Origin: Acanthaster planci
Taxonomy: Eukaryota > Echinodermata > Asteroidea > Valvatida > Acanthasteridae
Reading direction: 5' to 3'
Assembly: GCF_001949145.1 (NCBI RefSeq)
Contig: NW_019091479.1
Span: 476,668 to 540,667, forward strand
Length of the DNA stretch: 64,000 bases
In this document: positions 30,301 through 41,131 of the stretch, piece after piece
How the letters are laid out: every line of letters begins with the position of its first letter
Position numbering within the stretch: position 1 is the stretch's first letter
The notes under the pieces: generated by a model
Databases searched by the model: none
What the model was told of the DNA's origin: nothing
The model's input: the letters and a program-made list of their open reading frames with translations, nothing else
Position numbers and translations under genes: made by a program

Positions 30301-33300
30301 TTGTCCTTGCTGAATTCTAACCCAACATTTGGTAATGGTGTTACACAATCCTTGTGGCATGTGACCAAAACTGGGCAGATTCCCAAGGGCCCCCTTGAGG
30401 GAACAATGACTCCAAACAAATTATCCAAGAATTACAAACATGTTCAAATTGCTTCAAGGCATACATGTACATGTAGCATATCTGGACAAAAGCAAATAAA
30501 ATATGGCTGTGTAAAGACCAACAGGCCTCCAAGCACATTTTGTGCAAGGGCATGAGAGTACCAGTCCTCTTTCTGTTCTCCTATGTGAGGAAAGAGCATA
30601 ACCAGACTTTCTGACACAAGTACAGGGGAGGCCAGCATGACAACGTCACTGAGGAATGCATCCTTGTATGTGTTGCTAACCCCCTAGAACTACCTATTGA
30701 GATATACACACTTCCATGCCAATCCTAACGTTACTATAACATGTACATGTAACAGATCTCAAGACATCAAAAACAGCTGAGTTTCAAATCTTGATCTTCC
30801 TGCAAACACTACTGTTTAGTCTCACTGACTGCCATGAGGAGACAAACTTTGATTCACTGCTCTGATTATTTGAACTAATAGGTTTGGTAGGGCTGTACTT
30901 GAATCCATTTCCATCATAAATTTTCGCATGTCATAAATCATCCTGTACTAAAAGTTCAAGTTTGCATCCAAAACCCTTACGTTCATCACAGTGTACAGGT
31001 GTTTGGGTATTAATGGTGTTCAACCCACTGACTTGATTAAAGGTACTAGTACCCTTACTACTCAAAGAATTTTAGTTGCAGCTGGTTCGCAGATCTGCAC
31101 TGTGAACATTTATATGTGATTTTAGTTTGCAAATACAACATGAATACGTCTTAAGTCGACAAGCTCACTGAAGAAGTACATGTAGGTCAATCAACTTGAG
31201 TTATTGACGCAGAATGAACACAATGTTGTTTTCACACAACAATGTGGAAACGGACACAAATACATCCTCCTTTGAAAGGTTCAACAATACCTACAACTCC
31301 AAATTTGTCCTGATGGCATAAACTTCATCTAAAAGGTAAAAGTCCTGATGGTACTTTTAGAGAGATGATGGAGGAAAAGCAAATGATACAGCATGTAGAC
31401 AATTATTTACTTTGTAACTTGTAGACAAGTTACAAGCAAATTATGGATAGTTCTCTTTGGTTAAAAATCCTTAGACAAAATGTGGCATCACTGCTGCGTC
31501 TAACAGATCACTTTATGATCACAGAATGTGTCCAGAAATGGTCCAGCTGACAACTTGATGCTGTTTTTCTAAAGAAAATCCTCCTCGCTCCAGAGAAGCT
31601 CTGTATGTTGTACTTGGATCACTCATCCCACTAAAAACAGATCTTGAACCCCCATCACCCCCTTACCAAGCCACACATCTCTCCCCCGCGACCCTCAAAC
31701 CACCACCAGAAATCCCACAATAATAAGCCCTGACCACAATGCACCAAAAGATGTCATAATGGGCCAATGCCTTCCCATGATTCAACTCAATAGCCCCCTT
31801 TAATCTAGGGATTTTCAGCTTCATTGTTCACCCCCTAAGGACCCTTCTCCCATCTCTCTGTTTGATGATACCTCAGTCAATTCAGTCAACCCTTTTATGA
31901 GGGACAGGGGATTGAGGATGAAAAAGTAAAGTGTTCCAGAGTTGTCACAGAAGACCCTATAGATTGGGTACTGGGTTGGCAATTATGTAATGATCTGTAA
32001 AATATGCACGATGCAGTGAGGATCTGGGCTTCATTTTCCCCATAGGCTGTCTATGGTAGTGGTCAGGGCTGGTTGATAGTGTCAGCAAACTTTCAGAAAA
32101 GCATATATTACAGTTGTCAAACATAACTTTACAAAATACCCACACTCACCTGCACAGTTCTACTGATACAAGTGGGCCAAGACTCAAATGAAATACTGTG
32201 TGGCCGTACACTGTACAGTGTTATTATCAAAGAAAATGAAATTTGGAATAAAAGGACCAAAAATCATCTCAAAAGTAAAATTCAAAGTGATGAATATTCA
32301 CACATCAATTCCCTAGTGAACACAACTCTTATCACTGAATCAGAAGTACTACATGTAACTTTTCTGTTTAAAATGTTTTTCTTGCTATATCCCACACAAC
32401 TTTCAAATAACTCTTACCATTTGTATACTTTCAATTTAAAATCCAAGATTTGAAGGAGTTGGCAGTAATTTGATATCCGTTAAAAGTTCAAGTGTATGTA
32501 CACAGAATGTGGAACTAATTTCCAATGCAAGGGTAGATTTTGGAGGAAGAGGGGTACATTGAAAGGTACAGGCTCTTACCTCTAGGGGTAATTAGGGGTT
32601 AATGAAAATATGGGTGAAAGGCAACCCAATCCAGACATCTACCCTTTTGAGGTCCAAGGAGGGGTAAACAGGTTGATTATAAGCCCTGATAGGTGACCTA
32701 ATCACACGCCTGGTTGCCTTGGTGATTGATTACATCATCTGAAGTACTGATAGCCAGGGTGTCTTGTCACCATGTTGTCACAAGCCTATTTACATTTGCC
32801 TCTGGCTTAACTGTAATCAAAGTTGGTATTTCCTCATAAAAATTAATCTGTTTTGGCTTGGCCTTAATCTTGCAAACCCACCAGATAAAATGTGCACGTA
32901 TATGTAAATGTTCATGCACACCAACTGAACTAAGACTACAGATTTTAAGGCCAAACAAAAAGGTGAAAAAGCAATTTATCATATTACTGCCCCATTCACA
33001 TGAAAATCTACAGAGCCATAATTTTTTGCCGACATTTAGAATGTCTGTTGAATAACAAACCTCCTAATTTTCACCTGCTCTTTAGATACTGCACATATCT
33101 AAAATTATGAATGTATTAGTTGGATTATTTACAACAAACATTTATGGAAAATGTTTATATGCTGGCTCAGTACTATGTGCCAGTACATAACAGCATTCAT
33201 GAAACTCAGCCGCTTCTCCCGTTCCCAATTATTTTTAGTTGCTTTTTCAGATTGTCTGCGGTTTATTAAAGGAGCAACCAGGCACGTTGATCTTCACCTA

Positions 33301-36300
33301 AACCTGAGGACAACACTGTCTGCTTCAATTTTATGAATGGAGTTGTACTCATTATGCACCTTATTAACTTTATCAATAAAAAGCAAATCTAATTTTAAAA
33401 TCCAACCAACCCCCCCCTCACAAAAAAGGCCAGCCAGTAAAGTGACCAAGACAATGACCCAGCTTATCCAATTAAGCAAATACCCTGGAGACCATGACCC
33501 TTTAAGACGCGACAGTGTGCTCATGCTGTCTTGCTCAGGCTCCGTTCATTCAAGTGACGAGGACGGCATGCATTATACAAGCTCCGAATCTATTTCCTGC
33601 TTGGAATGCTGTATTTTGGGGGAAATCAATATGTGCACAGATTTTGAAGAGATGAAAGGACCGAGGACATAAACACAATTATTTAGCCTAGCAATGATAC
33701 TGGTACAAGAGCAATGATGGAATGTACTAAATATAAGAATGTTGCATCAAATATTTGATTAAATTTTTAATGATATTTGGTATGTCAAAACAGATCTCTA
33801 GAATTCGGTATTAAAATTGAAATATTGCTTGAAAATTGATATTACTTGAAATTTTTGCACCAAATTTTTGACTCCAAAAGTCAAAGGTTGTAATTCTTTG
33901 CTATTTTTTCATTATTATTTCCTCTTGCTGATTCCAAGCAATGGGTGGTTCATTAAAACAATAGAAATCTACTACAAATAGCAGGAAGCATTCCGTGTAC
34001 TTTCCTGAAGTTAATGAACTCCACAGTCACATGGTATCAATTATTACTGGTTGCTTAACATATGTCTGGTGGCCACATGTCTTACACTGGAAGGGCATGA
34101 GGCAGTAGAGTATACGTGTTACATGTATATTCAGCCATTCACAGTTCACACACAGAGCAAAAGTGCATTTAAAGGTGTTGCCGATGTAGTGCTACATGTA
34201 CTTCTTGAACTGTAAGGTTTAGAGGTATTCTTTCCTTACAATTCAACCAATAAATAAATCAATAGCAAAATATACTGGTCTTGTCGACCGAAAATTCAGA
34301 GACACAGAGGGAAAATTTGAAGAAAATTTGTTCAAGAGTCAAAGTGAAAGAGACACTTATAGCAACATTGTTTCAATAATGTTTTGGATTTGGAGAGAGC
34401 TTCAAATAAAATGTTGCATTAATCTAGTTTCCCCCATGAAGGGTGTTTGTTATTCTTACTGAATAGTCAACTATCCCTACCCACCAAGAGGCATCTCCAC
34501 ACGACAATGGATACATAGTATTTTAGAACAGCACCTTCACAGCAACCTGGCTGTGGGGAGAGTGACTGGATAGCTTGAAGGAAGTGCCTGACAGAAGGGC
34601 CCCATTGTAGGAAGCAACAAGGGAAGTTGTTGATAACTGAAAAGTGCCAAGTACACCTTGTGATCATCTGGGATTTCCAACTGAGCAGACTGGGGGGTTC
34701 CATTATGGTGTACTTCCCAATGCCCACGGTCACAACAGGACGAAGGAGTGTGGAGGGAGTCCTATTGCTGACACCCTGCTATCTGCATGCCAGGGTGATC
34801 TATGTGCAGTGTGTAAAAGAATTTAAATTTGTTTAATTAATCTCCAAGAGGGAACAAATTACTTTCCAAGATGTAGCAATGCTACACCCCTTCAGCAGTT
34901 CTGCCCTCAAATTAAAATGCATGGTTATTCCTTCCTCCATGCATGGAATTCTCATCATGATAAAACTGCAGTTGGCGAAGTAACATCCTTGAAATAAATT
35001 TTAACCAAAAGATGTTGTATTTTTACCTGGAAACAACATCCATCATCCAGTATTCTAAGCTCAATCAGAATGTATGTACATGTATGAAGGGTCTGCATGT
35101 CAACGCCAGGCATCCGCTGAAAGCTGAATAAGTCCGCTGAATAAGTCCACTGAATAAGTCCACTGAATAAGTCCGCTGAATAAGTCCGCTGAATAAGTCC
35201 ACTGAATAAGTCCACTGAATAAGTCCACTGAATAAGTCTACTGTCCAGTGTCCACCACCATTTTTTAAACTGCAGAACTTTAGGTGTGCAATTTACAGCG
35301 CACATTGCATGTACATGTAGTTGACAGTTTTAAGCAAAGTTTACTTTTTACACAGCTTTTTAAAAGACAGACTGTTTTTTTGCCAAGTATGTACAGTGGA
35401 AACTTGTAGCTCACATTCAAATATCCTTCAAATTATCCGCTCAATTATCCAACCTCAAGAGTGAAATAATACATGCAAGCCTTCTTTAAGGAAACTACAA
35501 TGTGGACCCAACATATTCATAAGTCAACATATAAAAAAAACAGCTGACATCAGATGTGACACGCACTGCCCCAGTGAGGTGTCGCCAGACTGGCCAGAAA
35601 AGAAAAGGTTCTGAATTCCAAGATCACATTCAACCACAACATGACGCCCTGTGGGGACCAGTGGTTGAGTTACGAGGGGCGACGTCCCCAGAGACAGCAA
35701 ACCTAAATAATGCCACACTAGGAGGACAGTTTATCTACCCAGAATACCAGGAAACAAAATCTTTCGATGCAGCTCAACAGTTGGCAGACAAAAGCATTAA
35801 AGCCAGTTTCCAATGATCAAAAAAAGGAAAGTGAAAAAAAAACTTACAATTACTGTGAGTTTCTTTCACAATACAGTGTATAACATGTGCCATAAATATA
35901 AGCTGGGAGTAAAATATTTGAACTGACAAACAGCTTGCAACATTCAATTCAATTCCTCAATGAACTGTCAGTGTGTTCATGACAACAGATCTATGTATGT
36001 TCTGAGTTTCTATATCTTCAATTTTTCTTCAATTCTGCTCTCGTGTGAACATACTGAGTACAGTCTAGTTAAACTGACAGATGTATTCCATAAATCATGT
36101 GAAAATTTACGGTTCCCTTCATTTAGTGGACAAAGATTTAACAGCCCTCCCAATTCAGACTGGCAGTGTTCCCCCCCAATGCATGATATGATCTGAATAC
36201 CAGATGGGAAAACACTTTTCAATGACAGTTCCAACTGTGAAATTCACAGGAATATTTGACTGAATTCCTGCAGAGGTTGGATTAGCACTGACTTCATTCC

Positions 36301-39259
36301 AATACTGTATTACAAAAAGACATGAAGTGTGTAACATAGGCCTACATGCTGTGTATTTTGAAACATTCTGAGATTTTGTTTAAAACCTCACAGTACCCCT
36401 TCAGACAATACAAGACTGTTTCAACATGTTGTCTAAAAACATAGTCTGGTGTCACAGAAATTTTTGTCTGAAGCAAGATTCTCTGTTAACAAAATTTATC
36501 ACTTCTCATAAATATTTAACAACAAATTTAAGTTCACAGTTTGCAAAATATACCAATATTCAATCAATGAATTTTCAAATGTTTGCCTTCTCCTCTTTAG
36601 GGGTAATGGACAGGAAACCACAGTATCACTGGTTTCCCAGAGGGGTCATAACTACTTTATGTGGCAAGTGTACTTGTAAGCTTTAGCATCTACTGTTTGA
36701 GTGGAGGGCTTTAGCAATGGATGAATCCCATCAGCACTGACTTTCAAGGTTGCCCATTTTTACTCTGGAAGGGCTATCTCGGGCAGACTAAACCGACCAG
36801 CATTATCTCTGTATTGACTAGGCCCTATGGTTGTATTGTGTTGTCAAAATGTTAGGCAAAGACCTCTTTTTGATAAGATGACAATGACTGGGAATAGGTC
36901 ATTTCCTATGAGAGACTTCTATTCAATCCTGATTGGGCCCAACAGCCAATGGCCTGGTCCCACTGACAATATGCACCCTGAGTTACTTGTTAGGCCTCAA
37001 AGTCCATGTAAATGACTGTGCTAAGAGATGCCGGGTAGGTGTTTGTTAATTCCTAGAGATCTTGAAATTCAATGTGATCCTGCTGTGTAGTTTAAACAAC
37101 AATTTCAACACTGATATTTGCCTTCTCCATGTACTTACATACATACAATGATATAACTACAGGCCTATACATGCAACCATAAATCAGTGATGATCACAAA
37201 CTGGTGAATATCCCCAATAAAGTAGATAACTTAATCATAAAGGTAAAGTCGTAAAAATATTAATATTCAGCAGGGTAACTCAGGAAATCGACTGCAGTAT
37301 TTCTTTTCTAAATTCAGTAAAGGAGAAAATTACATGTATTTTGTCTGACAGAATTTTGAGCAGAAAATGCAATTTTTCCATAAATGCATTTGTTAACTGG
37401 TCAAACAACTAAATAATAGTTCATACATAATACAGCAGAACCTCGTTAATAAGAGCACTGTTAATACAAGGACATTTTTCGGTCCCTGTCCTTTGTTTTC
37501 CATTTTTGTCATTCCTGACAAAACAAGGTTCCTGTTATATTTCATAACAAGGTAATCTGCCAAATCCGAAGGACCTCTTATTAATGAGGTTCAACTGTAC
37601 ATATGTAAAATTATTATTCATATTATTAATGCAACAGTACAGAAATTATTGGAACAAGTTTTGATTGATTGATTGAATATCGTTTTCATGTGTTTCTAAT
37701 TTAGCAACTCTCCTGGCTAACGTACACTGCATGGATACATCCACACTGGACCTGCAACTGTAAGTACCACCATATCCTTTCTTAGAAAAAAAATTATCAA
37801 GGAGGTGGGGCTGTCACCATGCCATCACCACTAGTACCCTTAGGCACTTGAAAAGTCAAGTGCGGGCGTGACACTGTGACTGGTTTAAAATACAGACAGG
37901 TTTGTCTCTGTGAAGTCAATTGATTTATGTTCAGAAAGCACAAGTCATGTAAAGATCATGCTTTCTGCTTGACCCCAACATCTCCAGGTAGTATTCCCAC
38001 TGACAAATAAAATGGATAAAACTAAACAAAACTACGGTACCAGCCTGCAACTTGAACATTTTGGAAATTCGCACAGTACCAGACAGATTACACAGTACGC
38101 ATTGAGAATGGTTACAATATCATGTGTCAAAAAAATCAGTGCATCACTTTTTCACAAAGGAAAAATCTTCCATTCAACTGATTATAAGAATGTGGGAGCA
38201 CTTTGACTCTTTTTCTGGGAATTCCATGCAGATGTACAAGTATGTCAAACATTTTTCTTCTTTGAATATTTTTTATTTCATTCAGAGAATCATGTTTGGA
38301 ACTACTGTACCAAAGTGAGCCTGGCCTCTTTGTGCTATAGACGGAATAGGCATAAGCTTTATATCATTAAAATAATGTTAAAAATGTAAAAAAAATCAAA
38401 GCAGATATATAAAATGCAGGAAAAGTTCCATATACGGATGCCAGTAATTATTCCCTACAGTGACATACAAATATTAGCCATCAGAAAGCAAAAAAGTGTC
38501 CAGAAAAGTTAAATTTTGGAGGGAAAGTACAAAGTCGTTTACTTCAAAACACAATTTTTCAGACCAGTCTCATTTCAGAGGGTTTGTGCTCTGGGTGTCA
38601 AGTGGCCTTTGTATATGGAACTCTTTCCTAAAATACTAGACGTAATGCAGACCAAGGTCAAAACGACAACTTGCTTTTCAATTTGGGCAATCTTTTCCTT
38701 CTTGACTAAGATTAAGGATAATATTATTTTAAGATGTAAAGTGAAATTTTTTTCTTTTTTATGAAAAGCTAGAATGCTGAAGATAGGACTTACTCATGAC
38801 AACTGCATTGGTCCTGTCCAAGTTTCCTAAGGTAATTCGAACAAGGCTGGAGTTAAGTCTGAGATGTCCATCATGATCTTTCTTGAGAAGTAGTAGTTTG
38901 ACATCCCCGACGTGCGCGGCATTATCACAGATTGACGGATCTCCAAACCCAGTCACCATGACCTGGTTGGATTCGGGGTCCATCGGTGGAGAGATTCCGT
39001 TATGTACAGTCTCCTCTCCCTTGAAAATCCGCACGATCTGGACCTCACATTCATATTGAAGAGTCCGGGGTTTCCGCATCACTTTGTCCACGAAACCAGT
39101 CAGGATGACATTGGCGATTTCTGCTCGCTGCTCCAGAGGTAGCGGCTCGCTACATTTTGGAGGTGCTCTGAGCCGACCGTACAGTGGCTGCGAGGCCGCG
39201 GGTAGAACGGCAGCAATCACGGCCAGCAACACGCTCATGGTAACGCCGCGGTGATCCAT
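115..39259 (-). CDS. AGRN: agrin, 5' part of gene (gene-level entry; continues past left edge)
   Basis: Agrin is a large heparan sulfate proteoglycan of basement membranes and, in vertebrates, the organiser of neuromuscular synapses. Coding exons seen, in transcript order: 38794-39259 (signal peptide and NtA), 4914-4949 (microexon) and 115-324 (first follistatin/Kazal unit). An alternative first exon with a transmembrane helix is at 5882-6008. Every junction is phase 1 and has consensus GT-AG borders, so both N-termini can join the same downstream exons. The rest of the protein (more Kazal repeats, laminin EGF, SEA, LamG domains in known agrins) must lie left of base 1. Intron 1 is about 33.8 kb. 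The gene identity is firm from the NtA domain plus the ten-cysteine follistatin unit; the exact set of transcripts is inferred. Confidence 0.9.
325..4913 (-). other. agrin intron between microexon and first Kazal exon
   Basis: About 4.6 kb of AT-rich sequence with short shadow frames only. I see no domain, no splice-bounded exon and no clear repeat family. Poly-T and poly-G runs occur near 3365 and 4262. Confidence 0.7.
4914..4949 (-). CDS. AGRN: agrin microexon, 36 nt, possible cassette exon
   Basis: A 36-base exon bounded on the minus strand by a long pyrimidine tract ending CTGCAG and by the donor GTGAGT. Only one reading frame is open; it gives VPYVTREPISE between two phase-1 junctions. 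Its length is a multiple of three, so including or skipping it leaves the frame intact. It sits between the NtA (or transmembrane) exon and the first follistatin/Kazal exon. Chick agrin has a short alternatively spliced insert at the end of NtA, so a cassette role is plausible. Splice-site quality and phase matching on both sides are the support; no homologous peptide is recognised. Confidence 0.72.
5882..6008 (-). CDS. AGRN: alternative first exon, transmembrane-type agrin N-terminus
   Basis: An ATG at 6008 in strong context (G at -3, G at +4) opens a 42-residue segment that ends in one extra base before a good donor (GTATGT). Residues 1-22 are polar and basic, with R13, R15, R19 and R20. 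Residues 23-41 (VLILAVACLSVVFSLVVLI) form one hydrophobic helix. An in-frame TAG at 6045-6047 closes the frame upstream and this is its only ATG, as expected for a first exon. Phase 1 lets it join the microexon (making a Tyr codon) or the Kazal exon directly (making a Cys codon). The position inside intron 1 and the N-in, C-out topology match the vertebrate TM-agrin (SN) start exon. There is no sequence identity that proves it, so the call rests on architecture; transcript evidence is lacking. Confidence 0.7.
9245..9270. repeat. perfect 11-bp stem-loop
   Basis: Arms ACCGTTCTTAA and TTAAGAACGGT are exact complements around a 4-base loop (ATCA). It lies in agrin intron 1. No flanking structure suggests a larger element. 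Confidence 0.7.
11247..11280. repeat. 17-bp tandem duplication
   Basis: Two exact head-to-tail copies of GCTCAAGCCAATTCTGT at 11247-11263 and 11264-11280. Confidence 0.9.
11897..11928. repeat. 15-bp palindrome with an adjacent direct copy
   Basis: CATTAGGGAGACATT is followed after two bases by its exact reverse complement. A further direct copy of TTAGGGAGACAT begins at 11881, so the motif occurs three times in under 50 bases. It may be the centre or end of a decayed transposon. Confidence 0.75.
17150..17345. repeat. dispersed ~200-bp repeat, copy 1
   Basis: This stretch aligns by eye with 41355-41550. Shared blocks, in the same order, are AGAAGAGCCA/AAAAGAGCCA, GGTCAGGA, TGAACCAGCAA, CTACCAAAGGAGCCT and TCTTGGTCCAGCT. 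Neither copy shows a coding frame. The family is not recognised; a SINE or MITE is possible. Confidence 0.75.
23262..23285. repeat. ACATGT microsatellite
   Basis: Tandem TACATG units, self-complementary. Shorter versions of the same motif are scattered through all the non-coding DNA here, for example near 18200, 30465 and 53965. Confidence 0.85.
24430..24652. mobile_element. hAT-like MITE, degraded
   Basis: The left end reads CAGTGGTGTAACC and the right end, reversed, TAGTGGCTTAAC. These terminal inverted repeats resemble those of the better preserved element at 49997-50237. The interior is G-rich and non-coding. No clean 8-bp target duplication remains, so the borders are approximate. Confidence 0.5.
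25017..25970. other. assembly gap (954 N)
   Basis: A run of 954 unknown bases. Long open frames that cross it are artefacts of the Ns. Confidence 0.99.
28542..28587. repeat. perfect 18-bp inverted repeat (hairpin)
   Basis: The arm AGTATATACCATGGAGGA at 28542-28559 is matched exactly by its reverse complement at 28570-28587, with a 10-base A-rich loop. The core CCATGGAGGA/TCCTCCATGG recurs as a hairpin at 58980-59008. Confidence 0.9.
29999..30108. repeat. degenerate short tandem repeat
   Basis: About four imperfect copies of a motif like CGGACTTATGAGGCATC, with point changes and irregular spacing. It lies in agrin intron 1 and has no coding meaning that I can see. Confidence 0.65.
35124..35240. 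repeat. 13-bp minisatellite, 9 copies
   Basis: Nine head-to-tail copies of CTGAATAAGTCCR. The last base of successive units is G, A, A, G, G, A, A, A, and the ninth unit ends in CTA. The other bases are identical in the first eight units, which indicates recent expansion. Confidence 0.95.
37431..37599. mobile_element. pogo/Tigger-like MITE
   Basis: A 169-bp element with 25-bp terminal inverted repeats at 37431-37455 and 37575-37599 that differ at only three positions. The ends read TACAGCAGAACCTC and, reversed, TACAGTTGAACCTC. The terminal TA would be the target-site duplication. This end sequence is typical of pogo/Tigger elements of the Tc1/mariner superfamily. The 119-bp interior codes for nothing, so it is non-autonomous. 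Confidence 0.8.
38794..39259 (-). CDS. AGRN: agrin exon 1: signal peptide and NtA (laminin-binding) domain
   Basis: Encodes 155 residues plus one base. The start is the ATG at 39259, with A at -3 and G at +4; further upstream the frame stays open only from a TTG. Residues 1 to about 23 are a signal peptide with the hydrophobic core SVLLAVIAAVLPAA. Residues 36-155 match the agrin NtA domain: ANVILTG, VTGFGDPSICDN and LRLNSSLVRITLGNL line up with the human domain, which has ANVVLTG, ISGFGDPLICDN and LMLNSSLMRITLRNL. In known agrins NtA binds the laminin coiled coil and ties agrin to basement membranes. Cysteines are at 36, 71 and 111, and N136-S-S is a glycosylation sequon. The exon ends ATG A before GTAAGT (phase 1). 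The fourth cysteine found near the end of vertebrate NtA is not in this exon. Confidence 0.92.
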
Positions 39260-41131
39260 TATCGGCACCGAGATCAAATTTGATAGGAGAGAATGAAGTG
39301 CCTAATGCGACTGCACTTCAGTAATCCACCAAGAAATCGTAGGCTACTTGTACAAGATGCCAACAGACTGCCTGTGCGATCCAATCGACGTGTTGGTGAA
39401 GTTTTAAAGGCAGAAATAGAACAGAAGAACGCCGACTGACGACCGACGAGAATGCCGCATGGTCGCCTTTCCAAACTTTGCGGTTTTAATTGGGCACCCG
39501 TACATTACCTGCGCGCCGTAATATTGATCATGCACAGGTGCATATTAACTGGTGCCCAGCTTGTTGCACGTACTGATGACAGATGCGATAGGGACCACCC
39601 ACAAGCGTCCCTGAAGAAAAAACTTTACTCGTAGCAGCAATGGAACGCCCTCTTCGGTGCATTATTATGCAATCACGTCTCATTTTGAGCGTGCGCTTCG
39701 CGCGCTCGAGTTCTTTTGAAATACTTTGTTCGGGGCACTAGTTAATTCATTTCGCCTATAAGGAAAAATCTGCTTGGATTAAAACATTAGTCTTTGTAAA
39801 TTTTAAATCTTTCTTCACGAGACGTCAAATAGACCAAAAAAGGATATTTATTATTTTTCAGAAAATAAACTGTTTTTCCACTGCCAAAGTTCCGTCTCCA
39901 ACTTTGTTGCTGTGGTGATAGAAGAAACAGATATTCTTTTTAACTTATAAATATTTCTGAGCCTGAGGACCTTTTAAAATCTTTTTGCAACTCCTCCGAA
40001 GCCATAAAAATGCCTACATCAGTAAGCATTAGTTTAATTAGACTCACCAATGAATGACAGAACTCCAGGATTTCACTTTGTTTACTGATAAAGTAAAACA
40101 AATACTTTCATTCCACTTTATGTAATACTGCGGTAAACAACGACAAAGGGTACAGGAAGCTGATACCTTACAGGCAATTAAACTAAGATGTTTACTTTAA
40201 AATAATCATTTAAAAATAAAAATTGTCTGGTCCTATTTCAACCACAACGCATCTTCATGAGCCCTTTATAACAGTGATCATATCACAAGTACATGGACAT
40301 TCAATAAAATACTTAACTAAATGCACACTACATATCATAACTTCACCTATGATACACATAACAAGGATGACTTTTCCCCATTCAAGATGGATAACATCTA
40401 TGATCGAACACCCAGGATTGGGTTTCCTGAAAACTGACAAAACTGGTGTGAATAGATGTACAAAAGTCACTCTGGGATGACCGGAAGTCTTGCTTTAAAC
40501 GGATTATATGCATTGTTTCCTAAGTAACATAATAACGTGCAGTAAACACAGCAGAATTCTTACTTTCCAATTATGATTTATATTTTAAGGGCTAAACACA
40601 AATGCAGCCATTACAACAATACTGGGTCACTTATCAACCCCATTCGTTATTTAATACACATGCACTCCAACTTTTACAAAGTAACACATTTTCTGAATGG
40701 CATCTATGCACAGTGTTACAACTTGACAGAACTTGCAAAGACTGTGAGAGCACATTAAAAGCAATCACTCTGTCAAAGAGGTTTTGACAAATTAACAAAA
40801 CACAGATGAGAAATGTGCGTAAATGGTATGAAATGTGATAAAATGGATTTATAAGCAAATTGTGTTGGTTCATTTTGGGAGCTTTTAAGCTGCTGATATT
40901 CTGTAACAGCAGTTGATTTTGCCAACACTGGATGTGTAAAGACTGTTGCCAGGTACAAAGCAAATAACTACTGGCTAGGTTCACATCTGCGGAACAATAA
41001 AAAGCTTATCTGGAAGTTAACAAGTAATTCTTGTGACATTTTGAAGCAGCATTCCCAATCCAGTGCACTCTTGATTGGCCTAATTTAACACAGAGGCTCC
41101 TCTCCTGGTGGTAGATATCTAGTTTAGTTAC
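39260..41131. other. agrin upstream region and GPS2 3' flank
   Basis: No gene is visible. About 39260-39710 is richer in G+C and CpG than its surroundings and probably holds the NtA-agrin promoter and 5' UTR. A GC hairpin (GAGCGTGCGC/GCGCGCTC) lies at 39686-39709. The remainder, toward 41131, should contain the GPS2 3' UTR; ATTAAA on the minus strand near 40650 is a possible polyadenylation signal. Confidence 0.5.

Larger units (their letters stand above)
6009..38793 (-). other. large agrin intron 1, upstream of the transmembrane exon
   Basis: About 32.8 kb with no exon or nested gene that I can support. It contains a stem-loop (9245-9270), a palindrome (11897-11928), one copy of a ~200-bp dispersed repeat (17150-17345), an ACATGT microsatellite (23262-23285), a hAT-like MITE (24430-24652), the N gap, a perfect hairpin (28542-28587), short degenerate tandem copies near 29999-30108, a 13-bp minisatellite (35124-35240) and a pogo/Tigger-like MITE (37431-37599). 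Regulatory elements for the transmembrane start would be expected near 6009-7000 but none is identifiable by eye. Confidence 0.65.

Noticed and set aside
34955-35305. Repetitive minus-strand open frame with repeated SADLFSGLIQ-type units
   Set aside because: Produced by the 13-bp minisatellite at 35124-35240; unit length not divisible by three and no gene context.
39260-39277. Upstream extension of agrin exon 1 by six codons
   Set aside because: The extension begins at a TTG. The ATG at 39259 has good context and directly precedes a normal signal peptide.
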